64,000 nt of DNA from contig CM061226.1 of the NCBI GenBank assembly GCA_030844895.1, positions 118,468,574 through 118,532,573 on the forward strand. The letters run 5' to 3'. Below are positions 10,557 to 21,765 of this stretch, in pieces (within the stretch, counting starts at the first letter, position 1; every line of letters begins with the position of its first letter). Under the pieces are notes generated by a model. It saw only the letters and a list, made by a program, of their open reading frames with translations, made no database searches and had not been told where the DNA came from. The position numbers and the translations under genes were made by a program. The DNA is from Ambrosia x helenae. Its lineage: Eukaryota > Streptophyta > Magnoliopsida > Asterales > Asteraceae.

Positions 10557-13133
10557 TTAGTTAGATTTAGGAACCCAAGCCTGTTTGGCTTTGGGTTTGT
10601 TCTTGAGAACAGTTACAGTTTGTTCTTGACCAGGTTGAGAAATCCATGTCTTTTTGGCAATGGATTTTTCATTAAGAACCATGGTGGTATCCTTTTCAGG
10701 ACCACCATCAACCTTGGTCATCAGTAGTTGTACCAAGTTCATTAGTTTTTGAATCTCAGCAGTTTGTGAAACTGCTGATGATTCAGGTCTAACTACTGAC
10801 AAAGAATTTTGAGAAAAAGATTTTAGTTGAGATTTTATCTTTTTCTGAGAAAAGGTGTTTTCAGGTTGTTGTTTCTTGGGTTTAAAGGTCTTTTCATAAT
10901 CATTTCTGATTTGATTTCCCACAACCTGTTGTTTAATTTTATGATTAAACTGAATTCCTTTTCTGTATCTACAAAACTCTGTTTTGTGGTTGAACAGTCC
11001 ACAAATTTCACACTCTTTTGCCTTTTGTTTTTGATCTAAAGGCAAATTTCTGACATTAGTGTAAAGATTTTGCTCATCAGTAGTTTTCAGGGTCTCAACT
11101 CCTGATGTAGATGAAACTACTGATGGCTTGTTGTCAGATTTTGTTAATACTTCTGAAGTACTTTCTTTGAAAATACCAGGATTTCTGTTTAGAAAGTTTT
11201 CATGGAAAGATGTGCAGTCTTTCCCTTCAGAAGTTTCATTTGAAACAATTTTTCTCCCATCTTCAGTAGTTTTGGGAGAGAAATCTGTTGGTGTTTCAAC
11301 ATGATGGTATCCTATGCCAAACTTAACATTTGAAGCACTCTGTTTATTTAGCAATAGCTGGTACCCCTTACAAGAATCCACCCATTTTTCACAACTGATC
11401 TTGGTATCAACAAGCTCTTTTCTGACATTCCCAAGATCATTTAGCATGATTTTAATTTGTGCTTGGGTTTCAATAGCCGAGTCAGTTAATTTAGAAACTT
11501 CTTTTGTTTTAGCACACAGTTTTCTTTCTAAATCACATTTCATCTGTGTGTATTTTCTTTCTAAATCATTGGCTTTTCCTTGTAAGTGCACATTTGTCTC
11601 TCTTATGAGAGCAAAAGTTTCTTTGCAAGAATTTGAGCAAAGTTTTGTCAAAGATTCTTTTGATACCTGTGACAATGCAGATTTTGAAGTACAACCTTCA
11701 AATGCCATTAAGGCAAAGTTCTTTCTGCCATTGTCTGGTTCTCCCCAGTTGATGTCAAACATCTTGTTGTCTGCATCAGGATTGCACTCTGTGGTGTCAA
11801 AAGGAAGACTGCTCCAGTCAACATACCCTGAGGTGAAAAGACTTTGTTGAGAGGGTTGTTGAGGCTGTGGAGGATGTTGAGCAGCTGGAAAGGGAGGGAT
11901 TGATTGTTGGCTCTGCATCTGTTGAGCAGGCATTTGAACATATTGTACTTGTGGCATGTATTGCTGTTGAGGAGCTTGTGCCTGTACAAAATGAGCACTC
12001 CCTTGAGTTCCATTATTCCTATTATAATTGGGGTTATAGTTATTTCCAGATTGTGATTGGTTAAAGCTAGAGTTTCTACACTCTCTAGCAAAGTGTCCCA
12101 ACTTCTGACACTTGTGACATCTCAGTTTAGATTTGTCAAAACCAATTTTTGTATTACTGGTCAATCCTGGAAATTTCCTTCCTGACCTTTTATAAAACTT
12201 GTTAGTTTTAATGCTTAGCATGGCCAGTTGGTGTAAAATGTCCATTTCTTCTAAGTCATCACTGCTAAAGTTTTTCAAATCATCCATGATAAAACATAGA
12301 TTATCAGCAGTTTGACTTTGGTCATCATTGTCATAACCTGGGAAAGATCTTTCTGATGAGATCCCAGTTGTTATGTCAATGTTGTCATAAGATCCATAGG
12401 AACAAGTTGGTGAGTCTTGTCCCAAAAGTGCTGTACTACCTGGTAGGTAGTCATCAGCAGTTTTACCAGATGATTGCAATTTCTTCTTTTGATCAATTTC
12501 TCTCTCAAAAGTAAGTAATCTCCCATGGAGTTTTGTAAGAGTGAGGGAGCTGAAATCTGGTGAGGATCTTAAAACAATGGAGTATGTTTCCCATTTGTCT
12601 GGTAAAGACCTTAAAAATCTACGTAGCATAGATACTGTTGTATAGGTCTGACCATTTAACTTTAGCTCAGATATTAATGAGGAGAATCTTTCAAATTGTT
12701 GAGTTAAAGTTTCCCCATTAATATGAGCAAATGTCTCATATTGTTGAGCTAAAATCTCTCTGGTGTTGGCAATCACCTCTTCAGTTCCTCCAAACTGTTC
12801 TTTAAGACAATCCCAGAGTTCTTTGGCACTTTCACAATGTAAAAGGCCAGAGTATATCTCATTTGGGAGAGCCATTGCCAACATAGAGAATGCTTTTGCA
12901 TCTAGCTCAAGTTTTAGGAAATCATCATCTGTATAGTCTTTAGGTTCTTTAGGAACCCCGACTTTAGTTTCAAGATTTATGTTTACTGGTTTGTGAGGAC
13001 CATATATCACAGATCTCCAACAACCTGTGTTGGTCTGTGACAAGGTATGTGCCATTCTCTTTTGCCATATGTTGTATTCATTTCTTACAAGCATGGCAGG
13101 TTTAGTAGCAGAACCAGTATTATGTGGATCCAT
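10557..13133 (-). CDS. Copia-A Gag polyprotein (858 aa)
   Basis: Capsid/nucleocapsid protein. Residues 1-220 hold a UBN2-type Copia gag domain (YNIWQKRMAHTL, LWDCLKEQFGG, FERFSSLISELK, LRSLPDKWETY). A zinc knuckle CHKCQKLGHFAREC lies near residue 340, followed by a Gln/Pro-rich stretch, a predicted helical segment (LERKYTQMKCDLERKL) and a second knuckle CEICGLFNHKTEFC near residue 710. Length and two knuckles exceed a typical Copia gag (about 250-350 aa) and fit Sirevirus gag. It ends with TAA at 10557-10559, and the same frame is open onward into protease. Confidence 0.88.
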   Translation of the reverse strand: MDPHNTGSATKPAMLVRNEYNIWQKRMAHTLSQTNTGCWRSVIYGPHKPVNINLETKVGVPKEPKDYTDDDFLKLELDAKAFSMLAMALPNEIYSGLLHCESAKELWDCLKEQFGGTEEVIANTREILAQQYETFAHINGETLTQQFERFSSLISELKLNGQTYTTVSMLRRFLRSLPDKWETYSIVLRSSPDFSSLTLTKLHGRLLTFEREIDQKKKLQSSGKTADDYLPGSTALLGQDSPTCSYGSYDNIDITTGISSERSFPGYDNDDQSQTADNLCFIMDDLKNFSSDDLEEMDILHQLAMLSIKTNKFYKRSGRKFPGLTSNTKIGFDKSKLRCHKCQKLGHFARECRNSSFNQSQSGNNYNPNYNRNNGTQGSAHFVQAQAPQQQYMPQVQYVQMPAQQMQSQQSIPPFPAAQHPPQPQQPSQQSLFTSGYVDWSSLPFDTTECNPDADNKMFDINWGEPDNGRKNFALMAFEGCTSKSALSQVSKESLTKLCSNSCKETFALIRETNVHLQGKANDLERKYTQMKCDLERKLCAKTKEVSKLTDSAIETQAQIKIMLNDLGNVRKELVDTKISCEKWVDSCKGYQLLLNKQSASNVKFGIGYHHVETPTDFSPKTTEDGRKIVSNETSEGKDCTSFHENFLNRNPGIFKESTSEVLTKSDNKPSVVSSTSGVETLKTTDEQNLYTNVRNLPLDQKQKAKECEICGLFNHKTEFCRYRKGIQFNHKIKQQVVGNQIRNDYEKTFKPKKQQPENTFSQKKIKSQLKSFSQNSLSVVRPESSAVSQTAEIQKLMNLVQLLMTKVDGGPEKDTTMVLNEKSIAKKTWISQPGQEQTVTVLKNKPKAKQAWVPKSN

Positions 13134-13280
13134 TTTAAAGAGTATTGATTTGTCAGATGACTCTTTTTAAGTGATGGATGTTGATAAAAAGTGAACTTTT
13201 GATCTTTTTATTGAGTATCAATAAGAGCTTTGTGTCTGATTCTCAATTTGTTAGATTGATATGTGATCAGATAAACCAAT

Positions 13281-13292
13281 GCTCTGATACCA
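13281..13292 (-). other. Copia-A primer binding site
   Basis: On the minus strand TGGTATCAGAGC starts 2 nt after the 5' LTR. It is complementary to the 3' end of initiator tRNA-Met, the common Copia primer. Confidence 0.93.
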
Positions 13293-13294
13293 AT

Positions 13295-14015
13295 TGTTGG
13301 ATCAGTTTGCTCTTTTGTTTAAGTAAGAACTTGCTATCTTTGACACTTAAGTGTTTAACAAGCTCTTGTATATCAGATTATAAGCACAGCGGAATGTAAA
13401 AGTTAAAGCAACACTTTTTATACTTAAGAGGAGTTATTACTCCCCCTTGATGATTGAAACTAAATAATGACAAGTATTTATTATGAATCTAAGCAGTAAA
13501 TGAGAATTAGATACTTAGACAGATTCACAATAAATACTGAAATGGAATAGAACAGTGAAAGTGTTTGAAGGATTTTTCTATTAAAATCAATGTCTAAAAT
13601 AGAAGGTTGAAGCCTCCTATTTATAGACGTTTACATACATGTATCTTGCCAATAAAGCAAGCACAGAAACATCAGAAACAAGTTGCACAAGTTGCAACAT
13701 TGAAACTAACAAATACAGCTAAAAGTAATAATAAACAATAAACTACTGATACAAAAGGTGGTGGAAAATATCTGATGCTAAGTGCTGATGAATGACAAAC
13801 TACTGATGAGTAGTTTGTCTTCAGTACTTCTGAAATGAACTTGTCTGGTTTGGACTTCAGAACTTCTGATGAAGTTTCTTCTTCAGCACTTCTCATATCT
13901 TCTCTTCAGCAGTTTCTTGTCTTCTCTTTAGTACTTCTATACTTAGCCAAAATGACAGAAGTGAATTAGACTAAGGTTTCCAAAAGTGGTTTCACCAATC
14001 CTCTTTGTCCTAACA
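13295..14015 (-). repeat. Copia-A 5' LTR
   Basis: Starts TGTTGGATC and ends CCTAACA on the plus strand, and aligns end to end with 2284-2998. The adjacent base at 14016 is already Copia-B LTR sequence. Confidence 0.93.
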
Positions 14016-14371
14016 GAGACTATTGAGAAAGCACAATCTCCAGCTTTCTCAACCATACGATCAGCATCTTTCACACGGATTGCCACGGTGTACAAGATCA
14101 ACGACTGAGAATCTTAAATAGAAGCACAATCTTAATGGGCAGGCTTTCTTATCAGCTGGGCTTCTCTTCAACTGGGCCGGATCTCCTGATCTACACGAAC
14201 TGGGCTCCAAGTTATGTCCTTAGTCCAATATGAGCCCACATGTGATATCCTACAAAACAAAAGACTTAACCCAGACATCAGCCCACTATTGAAACAAGTT
14301 AATTATATAAAAACTAAACTTATGATAAAATTGAAGATAAAAATTATATATATACATATATAATTTTAACA
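14016..14371 (-). repeat. Copia-B 3' LTR, truncated by Copia-A
   Basis: 356 bp ending TTTTAACA and matching the right LTR with few differences. It is followed at 14372-14385 by a run of C, which on the minus strand is a G-rich polypurine tract just before the LTR. Confidence 0.9.
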
Positions 14372-14393
14372 CCCCCCCCCCCCCTCAATTTTA

Positions 14394-17082
14394 TCAACCA
14401 AACTCATCACCCATCTTAACTTGTTCACACAAGTTCAAGTGTTGATGAGTTAACAAACCTTTAGTGAACAAATCTGCAAGTTGACTTTCTGAGTCAACTT
14501 TCACAGTCTCAATAATTCCCATTGTAATTAGGTCTCTTAAGAAGAATAAGTCCAAACCAAAATGTTTGGTTTTGTCATGAAACACCGGATTATCAGATAT
14601 CGATATAGCTGCAGAACTGTCACAGTGTAATTTTATAGGTAACTTAACAAGAATCTTGAGTTCAAAAGTAAGTTTTGGACCCATACACCCTCACATGCTG
14701 CTGCACACATAGCTCTATACTCTGCTTTAGCAGAAGAGCGAGAAACTGTGGGTTGTTTCTTACTTTTCCATGAAATCAAACAATTTCCAAGCAACAAGCA
14801 AAAACAGTAACTGACCTCCTAGTCTCAATGCATTTCGCCCAATCTGAATCTGAATATACATTCAGATCAAAATGATTACATTTAGAAAAAACCAACCCTT
14901 TTCCTAGTGCTGATTTTAAATACCTAAGCAACCTAAAAGCAATCTTTTGATGTCCTTCAGTGGGCTTATGCATATATTGACTTAGGTAATGAACTGAATA
15001 TGCAATATCAGGCCTTGTATGGGATAAATAAATTAATTTCCCAACAAGTTTCTGATATCCTGTTTATATTGCTTAAAATCTTGTTATTAGATTCAACAAC
15101 ATTAACTAACACATGATGTTGCTCAATAGGGTTTGTTATAGGCTTACACCCTAACATACCATATTCGACTAACAATTCTGTACAATATTTTCGTTGTGAT
15201 AAGTTTATACCAGTTTCAGTTTTCACAACCTCAATTCCTAAGAAATACTTCAACTCACCTAAATCTTTTATTAAAAACTTAGTTTTAAAATCAAGTTTAA
15301 CTTTATTTATCTCACTATCTGAATTACCAGTGATGATTATATCATCCACATAAACTAATAGCACCAAAAACACAGAATCAGTAGACTTTATAAACATAGA
15401 GTAATCACACCGACTCTGAACAAAGCCAAACTCAACTAAAGCTTTAACAAGCTTTTCATTCCACATTCGTGGAGCTTGTTTAAGCCCATATAATGACTTT
15501 TTTAGTTTGCATACTTTGTTTTCAGAATCATCCTGAACACCTTCGGGTAATGTCATGTAGACATCTTCATGCAATTCTCCATAGAGAAAAGCATTGTTAA
15601 CATCAAGTTGATACATATTCCAGTTATTCTGGACAGCTAGACTCAATACAATCCTAATGGTCACCATTTTCACAACGGGAGAAAATGTTTCATCATAATC
15701 TAACCCTTCCCGTTGGCTGTAACCTTTAGCTACTAGCCTAGCCTTAAACCATCAACCTCTCCTGATGACTTGTACTTTATCCTATAAATCCATTTGCACC
15801 CAACCTTATGTCTACCCTTTGGTAATTCAACCAAATCCCAGGTGTCATTCCTATATAAAGCCTCTAGTTCTTCATTCATGGCCCTAACCCAATTCTCATC
15901 TTTAATAGCTTCATGATAATGTTTGGGTTCAACACTTTTATCCAAAACTGAAGAAAAACATTTGTTTTCTAAAGAAAGTTTTGAGAAATTGACAACTTTT
16001 CCTATATCATATTTTACTTTTCCCTCCACCACAAAATCACTTAACTTTCTAGGAAAAACTAGTGTTCCTAGATGATCTTCTAAGTTCAGACCTTTCTTGG
16101 ACTGTGTCACCCTCAGAAAAGTTAGTTTGGTCACTTCCAGTACTCACACTAACAGCCTTACCAGGTTCATAATTCATACTGCTAGGCTGCTGACTCCCAG
16201 CCATGCCTTTAGCAGGATTCTAAACTTCTGGTTGCTTTTCTAAGTGTGTTCCTAGATCCCTATTACCTCCTCCCTTTCTATCATCATCGGGATCACTCAC
16301 ATCCAAGTTTGATTGTGATTCTGTGTTTTTCATAGAGATCAAAAAAATTTAAACTGTTTACACTATTAACATTATTAGCATTAAACTTTTCAAAAACAGT
16401 TGGTTGTTTAAATGGAAAACAGTCCTCATAAAATCTAACATCTCTTGAAAACAAAATAGTTTTGGAGTCAAGGCTAAATGCCTTGTAACCCTTTTTTTCT
16501 TGAGAGTAGCCCAGAAAAACACACTTCTCTGCCCTACTCTCTAGTTTATTTGACTCATTTAAGACTGTACAAAAACACAGACATCCAAACACTCTTAGAT
16601 GTTCTAGAAAGGGACTAAAGCCATGAATTAACTCATAAGGAGTTTTCCCTCCAAGCACAGAAGATGGTGTCCTATTAATGAGATAACCAGCAGTCAAAAT
16701 ACATTTACTCCAAAACTTATTGGCAAATTACTTTGAAACAATAAGGCTCTAGCTACATTCAATAGATGCCTATGTTTCCTCTCAACCACTCCATTCTGTT
16801 GGGGTGTATAAGCACAACTGGTTTGATGAGTTATACCTTTGACTTACAAAAACTAGTGAATTGGTTGTTAACAAATTCCAGCCCATTATCACTTCTAAAA
16901 ATTTTAACAGTTTTACTAAACTGATTGTGAATTATATTAACAAAATCTGTAATATTTTCAAACACTTCTGATTTGTGCTTCATTAGACTAACCCAAACAG
17001 ACCTAGAGTAGTCATCTACTATGGTCAAGAAGTATCTATGACCATCTCTATCAGCAACCCTATAGGGTCCCCAAACATCCAA
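14394..17082 (-). pseudogene. Copia-B integrase-RT-RNase H, degraded
   Basis: Pieces in order on the minus strand: integrase LDVWGPYRVADRDGHRY and DDYSRSVWV (17082-16831), integrase C-terminal part LINRTPSSVLGGKTPYEL and VFGCLCF (16697-16293), RT start NDTWDLVELPKGRHKVGCKW (16134-15733), RT core with YVDDIIITGNSDSE (15673-15008), RT thumb/RNase H start VYSDSDWAKC (14973-14776) and RNase H end HCDSSAAISI and ADLFTKGL (14684-14394). Consecutive pieces are in different frames and gaps of 60-150 bp separate them, so no polyprotein can be made. Confidence 0.88.
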
Positions 17083-17100
17083 GTGTACAAGCTGTCCAAG

Positions 17101-18794
17101 TTAAGTACACTTGTGTTCACTGATGGGAAAGGGCTCTCTATGTTGCTTTGCCCTGTGACACACATCACAAGGCCCATGATCATGTTTAACACTGACACCA
17201 GGTTTGACAATTTTCAAAACCTGATCAGAAGGGTGTCCTAACCTAGCATGCCACATATTGAAGTCAACAATGCTACTATAACACACCTTAGTTAAAGACC
17301 TAGAGTGATTACACAAATATAGCCCATCAAACTGTTCACCAGTCACCAGGACTCTCCTTGTTGACAAGTCCTGTAAATAACACCTATGCTTATCAAAACC
17401 AACAAACAGTTTGTTGTCTCTAGCAAGCTTATGTACTGATAAAAGGTTAACAGTGTACTCAGGAACCACTAAAACATCTTGTAAAATCACATTTTCAGCC
17501 AATTTAAGTTTACCAATTTTGGTTACTAAAGCAAATGTTCCATTTGGATGTTTAACCTTAATATTTAATTCAGACACATCAACAAAATCAAATAGACCAT
17601 TTTCACTATTGACCATATGTTCATTAGCTCCTGAAACAACTAACCATCCAATCCCAATTAACCCTTTATTAGTACTGGCAAAACAAAACAATCTACCACC
17701 AAAACATGCAGAGGAAGCACAAAATATTCTACCAGATAAATTGCAGCTCTGAGTAGATTCTCCAGTTTTGTCATTAAGAAGACTCAACAACCTAGACACT
17801 TGATCACTAGTGAGAGCAGTAACATTAGAATTAGAGTTTTCAGATGCACTGTTGTTAGCCACTGGTTTCTTCCCTTGATTCCCTCTTGGTCTCATCCAAG
17901 AGGGATATCCAACTATTTCAAAGCACTTATCTACTAAGTGTCCAGTTTTATTACAGTGTGTGCATTTTAAAGATTGGTTATTAGTTTTAGAAAACCTTTT
18001 GTTATTGCTACTGTTACTTATGAATTCATTTCCAACAGCTTTACTTGCAAAACTTATAGATTGAGACTGTTTTGACCCTGAGCTAGAATTTCTATGTGAT
18101 TCTTCCCTAGAAACTATGGCAAATGCTTCCTTAACAGTGGGAAGTTCAGTTTTAATCAACAGTGCAGTCCTCACACTCTGATATGTATCATCTAAACCCA
18201 TTAAAAACTGCATTAGTTTTATCATGTGATTATAATGTTAAATTCTTTAGATGCCTCACATATACAAGAAGGTAACTGTAAAATTTGATCAAGTTGTTTC
18301 CACATAATGTTTAGCTTATGATAGTAATCAGAAAATGACATTCCATTTTGACTAAATGAGTTAATTTTTTGATAGAGGTTATAAACAACTGAACCATCAA
18401 TTTTATTATATGTCTCTTTTAAGTCTTTCCGAACCTCAAAAGCTAATTTGGAATACACTTGACCCATATACAATTCCTCAGATACAGAGTTAAGTATCCA
18501 AGTAAGAACTACAGAGTTACACCTATCTCATTGTCTAGCAAGAACATCATTATCAGCAGGTTTAACACAATCACCATTAATAAAACCCAATTTATTTTTA
18601 ACTTGCAATTCCAAAATCATTGCATTAGCCCAAACAGTATAATTCTCAGTTCCTTTTAGTTTTATATTAACAATAGTTAAATTTGTAGAATCACTGGCAT
18701 GTAAGTAAAGTGGATCACTAGCATCCAGCTTACTTATTAGAGTGACACTACTGGATGAAGGGTCAATAACAGGACCCTGATCATCACCAGACAT
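17101..18794 (-). pseudogene. Copia-B gag-protease, degraded, protease Asp lost
   Basis: Start codon at 18794 (MSGDDQGPVIDPSSSSVT), then the Copia gag N-terminal motif DPLYLHASD and NYTVWANAMIL. The frame stops at 18528, resumes 18473-18222 and then 18225-17101. The zinc knuckle CTHCNKTGHLVDKC is near 17960. The protease active site reads WLVVSGANEHM near 17625, where the catalytic Asp of the usual D-S-G is Val (GTT instead of GAT). GAG-pre-integrase motifs MWHARLGHPS and CDVCHRAKQHREPF follow. Confidence 0.87.
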
Positions 18795-18796
18795 GT

Positions 18797-19314
18797 TGAA
18801 TGAAACACACAAGCAAATAACAAGTAAACACACCAACAATCACATAATCAACCCAACACACAGATCAAGACTAACAAACCCTAGACACAGGCGAAGCCAA
18901 GTCAGTGATCCAGATCAGTGGCACCTCTCAAGAGCACCACCGCAGGTCTTAACTTGGGAGCCTCTATACCTAGACACCTAAAAACAACAATCAATGAGCC
19001 AATTCCGTCCCCCTAACCCGGACAGTGCTCCTAGACCAACAAAGTAAACAGAAAGTAACAGGAACAATCTCACCGAGGATTTTTTCCCAAGTTAGGGTTC
19101 TCCTCAAAAACTCGTAGTGTTTCAACCTTCACTTAGGGTTGAAACACCAGAGAGCAAAGAAGAATTGCACTCCAAGATCCAATGCTATATGAACCTTCCT
19201 CAAGCCTTTAATCAAGAACACAGCGGAACAATAGATCCCAGATCACACAATCAGCGATCGAATAAGAGATTCGACAACGAATCACCAAGAACCCCCAAAA
19301 AATCAGAACCTAGA
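18797..19314 (-). other. Copia-B 5' untranslated leader
   Basis: About 0.5 kb between PBS and gag start. I see no ORF or structure here that I can support. Confidence 0.6.
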
Positions 19315-19326
19315 GCTCTGATACCA
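19315..19326 (-). other. Copia-B primer binding site
   Basis: TGGTATCAGAGC on the minus strand, directly abutting the LTR end at 19327. It complements initiator tRNA-Met. Confidence 0.92.
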
Positions 19327-20004
19327 TGTCAAAACTCATGGTATCAACTCAATAATACTCTGAACTTTTATTATGATCAAAAATATACAAAGACTCTTAA
19401 GGTTACACAGAAAACCCTAGACCTAATATAAACCAGATACATGACTTACACAGCAAAACCATAAGATCTAAACCAAAGGTTACACGAGAATACAAGATCT
19501 AAGACAAGATGTCTTAGATCAACTCAAACCCTAACAACCTTATGACTGAATCGACTGGATTAAAAGGTAGATGAGAGCAAAAAGTGTACGTAACAATAAT
19601 ATGGGTGTTAACCCTAGCTCAGTAATCAAGAGAGCATTATATAGGAGAGAGACTGTTGAGAAAGCACAATCTCCAGCTTTCTCAACCATACGATCAGCAT
19701 CTTTCACACGGATTGCCACGGTGTACAAGATCAACGACTGAGAATCTTAAATAGAAGCACAATCTTAATAGGCAGGCTTTCTTATCAGCTGGGCTTCTCT
19801 TCAACTGGGCCGGATCTCCTGATCTACACGAACTGGGCTCCAAGTTATGTCCTTAGTCCAATATGAGCCCACATGTGATATCCCACAAAACAAAAGACTT
19901 AACCCAGACATCAGCCCACTATTGAAACAAGTTAATTATATAAAAACTAAACTTATGATAAAATTGAAGATAAAAATTATATATATACATATATAATTTT
20001 AACA
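19327..20004 (-). repeat. Copia-B 5' LTR
   Basis: 678 bp, TGTCAAAACTC to TTTTAACA on the plus strand. Its right half is duplicated at 14016-14371. Confidence 0.92.
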
Positions 20005-20042
20005 AATTGCGAGGTTGATAACTTGCTTTTTATTAAGGGTAT

Positions 20043-20315
20043 ACTTGCGTTTTAAAACGCAAGTTATTCCTAATAAGACATTATGATAAAATGACCTGAT
20101 AAAACACAAGTTATAAATGATAAAACGCAAGTTATACATGCTAAAACGCAAGTTATCTATCTATATAATACGCAAGTTATACATTATAAAACGTAAGTTA
20201 TATCTGATAAAAGATGCATGTTATACATGATAAAACGCAAGTTATACCTGATAAGAAAGATACATGTTATATCTGATAAAAACGCAAGTTATGCTTGATA
20301 AAAACGCAAGTTATC
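20043..20315. repeat. Tandem minisatellite, unit about 20-22 bp with core AACGCAAGTTAT
   Basis: About a dozen imperfect units of TGATAAAACGCAAGTTATAC. The array starts with a 22-bp perfect palindrome at 20043-20064 (core CTTGCGTTTTAAAACGCAAG). Some units have drifted (GATGCATGTTAT, GATACATGTTAT). It is immediately downstream of Copia-B, and no coding potential is seen. Confidence 0.85.
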
Positions 20316-20949
20316 AACCCAACAATTTTTTTTAAAGTATAGCAATAGAGTATGCAAATGAAAAATGATAAAAAGCTTGTTTTTATGATATATTTTTTTT
20401 AAAATAATGTCGTATGAAAAAGTTATGAACGTTTAAAAAATTGGGGTGAAACTCAACAATGATAGGTTATACCTATTTTGCCATTCCTCTTGTCGTTTAG
20501 AAAATCGAACGTATATATATATCCACCATTTTAATCTTTTCCATTGATTTATTTAGATTAAAAGCCTAAAATTTGTCTTATCTTTTTTAGGTTAAGGTTC
20601 TTTTTACATTTTATTTGCTTGATGAACATAACATATGCTGGTAACTAAGTCATCGTTAATTTTTATTATCATATATTTGATTTCATAATTACATTACATA
20701 ACATCAGTTTTATAACCTTGATGAATAGTGTTCATCCCACTTACTAGGTGTCATGTGGCATCGAGCTATTGGTCCACGTGGTCTAGGATTTAGATGTCGC
20801 CGTACTATTATGGTTTAGGGTTTAAGATTTACCGTCTAGTGTTTAGGGTTTAGACGTACACCCGGGCTATTTGGGTTTTTCTTTTTTCTTTTTTTTTTTT
20901 TTGACGTTTTTTGGGTTTAGGGTTTAGTATTAATGGTTAAGACACTATC
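20316..20949. other. Intergenic, AT-rich
   Basis: I see no gene. At 20812-20940 are a few scattered TTTAGGGTTTA repeats, too few and too dispersed to be an interstitial telomere tract. Confidence 0.5.
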
Positions 20950-21090
20950 GAGCCGGGGTCTCATTAGAAGCAGTCTCTCCATTTTTAAGGGTAGAGGTAA
21001 ATGTTGTCTACATCTTACCCTTCTCAAACCCTACCTTAGCTTTGCTATAGGTGAGATTAACTGAGTATGATGATGATGATGATGGTTTAG
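20950..21090 (+). mobile_element. RTE-type LINE (or derived SINE) 3' tail with (TGA)n end
   Basis: GAGCCGGGGTCTC... TCTACATCTTACCC... ACCTTAGCTTTGCTATAGG...GAGATTAACTGAGTATGATGATGATG. The layout matches the LINE tail at 40013-40145 (GAGCCGAGGATCTC..., TATATCTCACCATCC, GTGAGATTTACTAGG) and ends in a short trinucleotide repeat, as plant RTE elements do. Only the tail is present. Confidence 0.6.
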
Positions 21091-21760
21091 ACACCATTCA
21101 TCAAAGTTTTAACTGTACAAATTCGAGTTGCTTTGAATTTCGACATCGTCACAACGCACGGCTGCTCAAAACAGTAGTTACTATAATAAAACTTTCTCTA
21201 AGCGTAAGTTAAAATGTAATGTGTGTACAAACAAAGACACGGGCGGGGGTAACAGTAGTTGCTGACAAATGATAAGATCGTTTACTAGCAATTTTAAGAT
21301 CCCCCACGCAATGCACTGTCATTCACGTGAGTTATTGCTGTGTGCATGTCTTTTGTCCATCCATCCATCTTTTGATCATTCATCATCTCTTGTTTTTCAT
21401 TCAACTAATTATTCCTTTTGCCCTTCAGATGCATGCTTACTCTTTCTTATTGCTAAAATGACTCAAAACAAGATTAATTTGCATGAAAAAGAATCGAACG
21501 AAAGTAACTCGGACTATTTCAAAGATTTAGAACCAAGAACAGTAAATCATTTAGATTCAACTTAATTGGTACTTTTAACACTAATTTTTTAAAACCACAA
21601 CTTACAAAGATATTAAATATGTATCTAATATCTATCCTATTTGCATTTGCATTCATCGTTTTCAGTTCTCACCTTTCCAAGGTTTCAGTGGGAAAATCTT
21701 TTACCTCAGTATTGTTCCAACCCAAAGTCCCAAAGTGAATTTCAGTTTAAAGAATATACA
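21091..21760. other. Intergenic, no gene recognised
   Basis: AT-rich single-copy-looking DNA. A 98-codon open frame at 21269-21565 has no recognisable motif and is not supported. Confidence 0.4.
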
Positions 21761-21765
21761 CAAAG

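Larger units (their letters stand above)
2284..14015 (-). mobile_element. Copia-A: Sirevirus-like Ty1/Copia LTR retrotransposon with a third ORF
   Basis: LTRs of 715 bp (2284-2998, 3') and 721 bp (13295-14015, 5') begin TGTTGG and end CCTAACA. On the minus strand the order is 5' LTR, initiator-Met PBS, gag (858 aa, two zinc knuckles), protease, integrase, reverse transcriptase, RNase H, a 0.7-kb spacer, a degraded third ORF region of 3.4 kb, PPT, 3' LTR. The long gag and the extra ORF after pol are features of Sireviruses (SIRE1-type). The LTRs differ by scattered substitutions and small indels, so this is not a fresh insertion. It interrupts the 3' LTR of Copia-B at 14016. The 5-bp flanks differ (CATCA at 2279, GAGAC at 14016), so no target duplication is visible. 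Confidence 0.93.
14016..20004 (-). mobile_element. Copia-B: degraded, truncated Ty1/Copia element
   Basis: The right (5') LTR is 19327-20004 (678 bp, TGTC...AACA). The left (3') LTR survives only as 14016-14371, matching 19649-20004 base for base in length (356 bp). The missing half should lie left of Copia-A but is not found before the N gap. Initiator-Met PBS, gag, protease, integrase, RT and RNase H follow in Copia order on the minus strand, with many frameshifts and stops. The right flank is AATTG; the left flank is lost. Confidence 0.9.

Noticed and set aside
20043..20315. CRISPR-like array
   Set aside because: Repeats are variable, spacers short and AT-only, and the genome is plant nuclear.
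20812..20940. Interstitial telomeric repeat
   Set aside because: Only a few dispersed TTTAGGG units and no tandem array.
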